Virus record (IMG/VR): IMGVR_UViG_3300026263_000179 | Location: 1 to 24,059 of that record | Direction: 5' to 3' (one strand) | DNA length: 24,059 bases | Source: a virus | Shown here: one piece after another, positions 23,149-24,059 of the stretch | Position numbering within the stretch: the stretch's first letter is position 1 | Layout of the letters: each line of letters starts with the position of its first letter | Notes under the pieces: model-generated | Seen by the model: the letters and a program-made list of their open reading frames with translations, nothing else | Database searches by the model: none | Told to the model about the DNA's origin: nothing | Position numbers and translations under genes: made by a program

Positions 23149-23915
23149 CATTAACAAGTCCGATAACGGCACAGAACATTGTAGATAGATTTAAAGAATT
23201 GGTAACAGATGTAGCTGATACTCAAATAGTATGGGGTACAGATAGTTTACCAGGACACTCAGCGTTTGCTGCTTCAGATTTTGGTGGAGTAGTAGATGGT
23301 ATGTCTTTAGTATTAACTAGTGCTAGTGGAACTTTTACAGCAAGCGAAACGGTTACAGGTTCTATTTCAGGTACGGTAGGTACGGTTGTAGATTATTCTA
23401 GTAATACATTAAAAGTTAGAAATATAGTAGCAGGTTCTGGACAAACAAATTTTTTACAAAATGATGTTTTAACTGGTTCTAATTCTGGTGCAAGTGGAAC
23501 TATTTCAACAATGACAGAAGTATCAGCAGTTAGTCTTGGTATATCAGGAACTAATATTGGTACGGTGGGAAGTAATATTAACGCTTTCAACATATACAAT
23601 ACATTAAAAACAGAAATGTTGCTTTACACTAATATTAAAAATACAAATGCTGTGGTTACAATGACAGGTGCTGGTCAACAATATTCAGATACACAAATTG
23701 CACACTTACCAACAGGACAAAGAACAAATCCCACAATTTCTCAACCAGGTACATTAACGCAAGGACAAGTTGTTAGTTCAACAAGTATAGAGAGCTTTAT
23801 GTCATCACTTGCAAGTACATATAATACTGAAAGAGGAACAACTTATACATTGACAAAAACTATTTGCCATTCAAGTTGCCACTCTAGTTGCCACGGAAGT
23901 AGGAGCAGAAGATAA
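23142..23915 (+). CDS. Virion-like beta protein with C-terminal Cys-His-x-Ser repeat; putative maturase substrate
   Basis: This is a 257-residue protein. The N-terminus (1-55) is a mixed domain. Two modules related to those in the baseplate proteins follow (S-E-T-V-T-G-S-I-S-G-T-V-G-T-V at 68-82; D-V-L-T-G-S-N-S-G-A-S-G-T-I at 108-121), then a helical region (145-180) and a Ser/Thr-rich linker. The last 16 residues read C-H-S-S-C-H-S-S-C-H-G-S followed by R-S-R-R. These three cysteines are the only ones in the protein. The tail resembles the core of a modified peptide, and it also contains three H-x-S units, the motif of the HxsA precursors served by radical SAM maturases HxsB/HxsC. The gene overlaps the radical SAM stop by seven bases. 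I infer a virion or baseplate protein whose tail is modified by that enzyme; simple metal binding by Cys/His is the main alternative. Confidence 0.75.
   Translation: MVTLTSPITAQNIVDRFKELVTDVADTQIVWGTDSLPGHSAFAASDFGGVVDGMSLVLTSASGTFTASETVTGSISGTVGTVVDYSSNTLKVRNIVAGSGQTNFLQNDVLTGSNSGASGTISTMTEVSAVSLGISGTNIGTVGSNINAFNIYNTLKTEMLLYTNIKNTNAVVTMTGAGQQYSDTQIAHLPTGQRTNPTISQPGTLTQGQVVSSTSIESFMSSLASTYNTERGTTYTLTKTICHSSCHSSCHGSRSRR
23865..23900 (+). repeat. Triplicate C-H-x-S repeat at protein C-terminus
   Basis: Three 12-base units encode C-H-S-S, C-H-S-S and C-H-G-S. His is written CAT once and CAC twice, and Ser uses TCA, TCT and AGT. The protein repeat is exact while the DNA differs at silent positions, which points to selection on the peptide rather than recent slippage. 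Confidence 0.85.
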
Positions 23916-24059
23916 TGATTGAAACTATAGTACCAATTGATTTAAAGAATTTAAAAAAATATTTTGAAGATAAATCTGAAAGTTATATGATAGATTATGA
24001 AAAGAGTAAATTAAAAGGTGCTCAATTCTTAACTTATATAAGCAATTTAGATATACCTT
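23915..24059 (+). CDS. Start of an unknown gene, cut by window end
   Basis: An ATG in TAATG overlap with the stop of the C-H-S-S protein opens a frame that runs 48 codons to the window edge. The visible part begins M-I-E-T-I-V-P-I-D-L-K-N-L-K-K-Y-F and is rich in Lys, Tyr and Asp, so it is soluble and probably helical. No family can be named. The tight coupling makes it a candidate third component or recognition partner of the radical SAM system. Confidence 0.6.
   Translation, partial: MIETIVPIDLKNLKKYFEDKSESYMIDYEKSKLKGAQFLTYISNLDIP

Noticed and set aside
23865-23900. C-H-S-S repeat as a DNA slippage artefact
   Set aside because: The three 12-base units differ at silent positions while the peptide is kept, so simple slippage does not explain it.
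1-24059. GATC as a third avoided site
   Set aside because: GATC is scarce but present at several places (for example 678-681 and near 8746, 17855 and 22469), so it is not strictly avoided like CATG.
1-24059. tRNA genes, CRISPR arrays, insertion sequences or attachment sites
   Set aside because: All gaps between genes are under about 45 bases and show no cloverleaf, direct-repeat array, transposase or inverted-repeat ends.

Overview
The window is part of the genome of an AT-rich, T4-like contractile-tailed phage (myovirus). Evidence is the run gp25 - gp6 - gp7-like - fibre - gp8 - DUF4815-type giant virion protein, very tight gene packing with stop/start overlaps, and T4-type late promoters (TATAAATA) in front of several structural genes. 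Composition, and many structural proteins of the kind seen in marine cyanophages and pelagiphages, suggest a marine host, perhaps a SAR11-like alphaproteobacterium. The host is inferred, not shown.

Layout. (1) Positions 1-3762, plus strand: a compact, translationally coupled block of auxiliary metabolic genes. It holds a thioredoxin-like protein (5' truncated by the window edge), a SAM methyltransferase, a short but catalytically complete porphobilinogen synthase (HemB), two small membrane/secreted proteins, an A-type Fe-S carrier (IscA/ErpA-like), a coiled-coil protein, a 2OG-Fe(II) oxygenase and an Nfu-type Fe-S scaffold. The theme is iron, Fe-S and tetrapyrrole metabolism. (2) Positions 3763-4971, minus strand: four small genes of unknown function behind one near-perfect sigma70-type promoter, probably a host-polymerase-read early cassette. 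(3) Positions 4979-5701, plus strand: a small putative lipoprotein, an unknown gene and a PAAR spike-tip protein. (4) Positions 5720-20102: baseplate wedge and fibre genes (gp25, a small unknown, gp6, a gp7-like protein, a fibre-like protein with a C-terminal cupredoxin-like domain, gp8, and a 2034-residue DUF4815-type protein). (5) Positions 20107-24059: a small coiled-coil protein, a tail fibre with a Cys-rich C-terminal domain, a JmjC/cupin-like protein, a radical SAM-SPASM enzyme, a virion-like protein ending in CHSSCHSSCHGS-RSRR, and the start of another gene cut by the window end.

The most interesting part is region 5. A peptide-maturase-type radical SAM enzyme overlaps the start of a gene whose only three cysteines lie in a C-terminal Cys-His-x-Ser repeat. 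A JmjC-like oxygenase candidate and a Cys-rich fibre lie immediately upstream. I propose a phage late-operon system for post-translational modification of virion proteins. Also notable are the phage HemB, the paired Fe-S carriers, the cupredoxin-like fibre tip, and an apparent total absence of CATG and ACWGT in the window. No tRNA, rRNA, CRISPR array or insertion sequence was seen, and no gene-free stretch exceeds about 45 bases.
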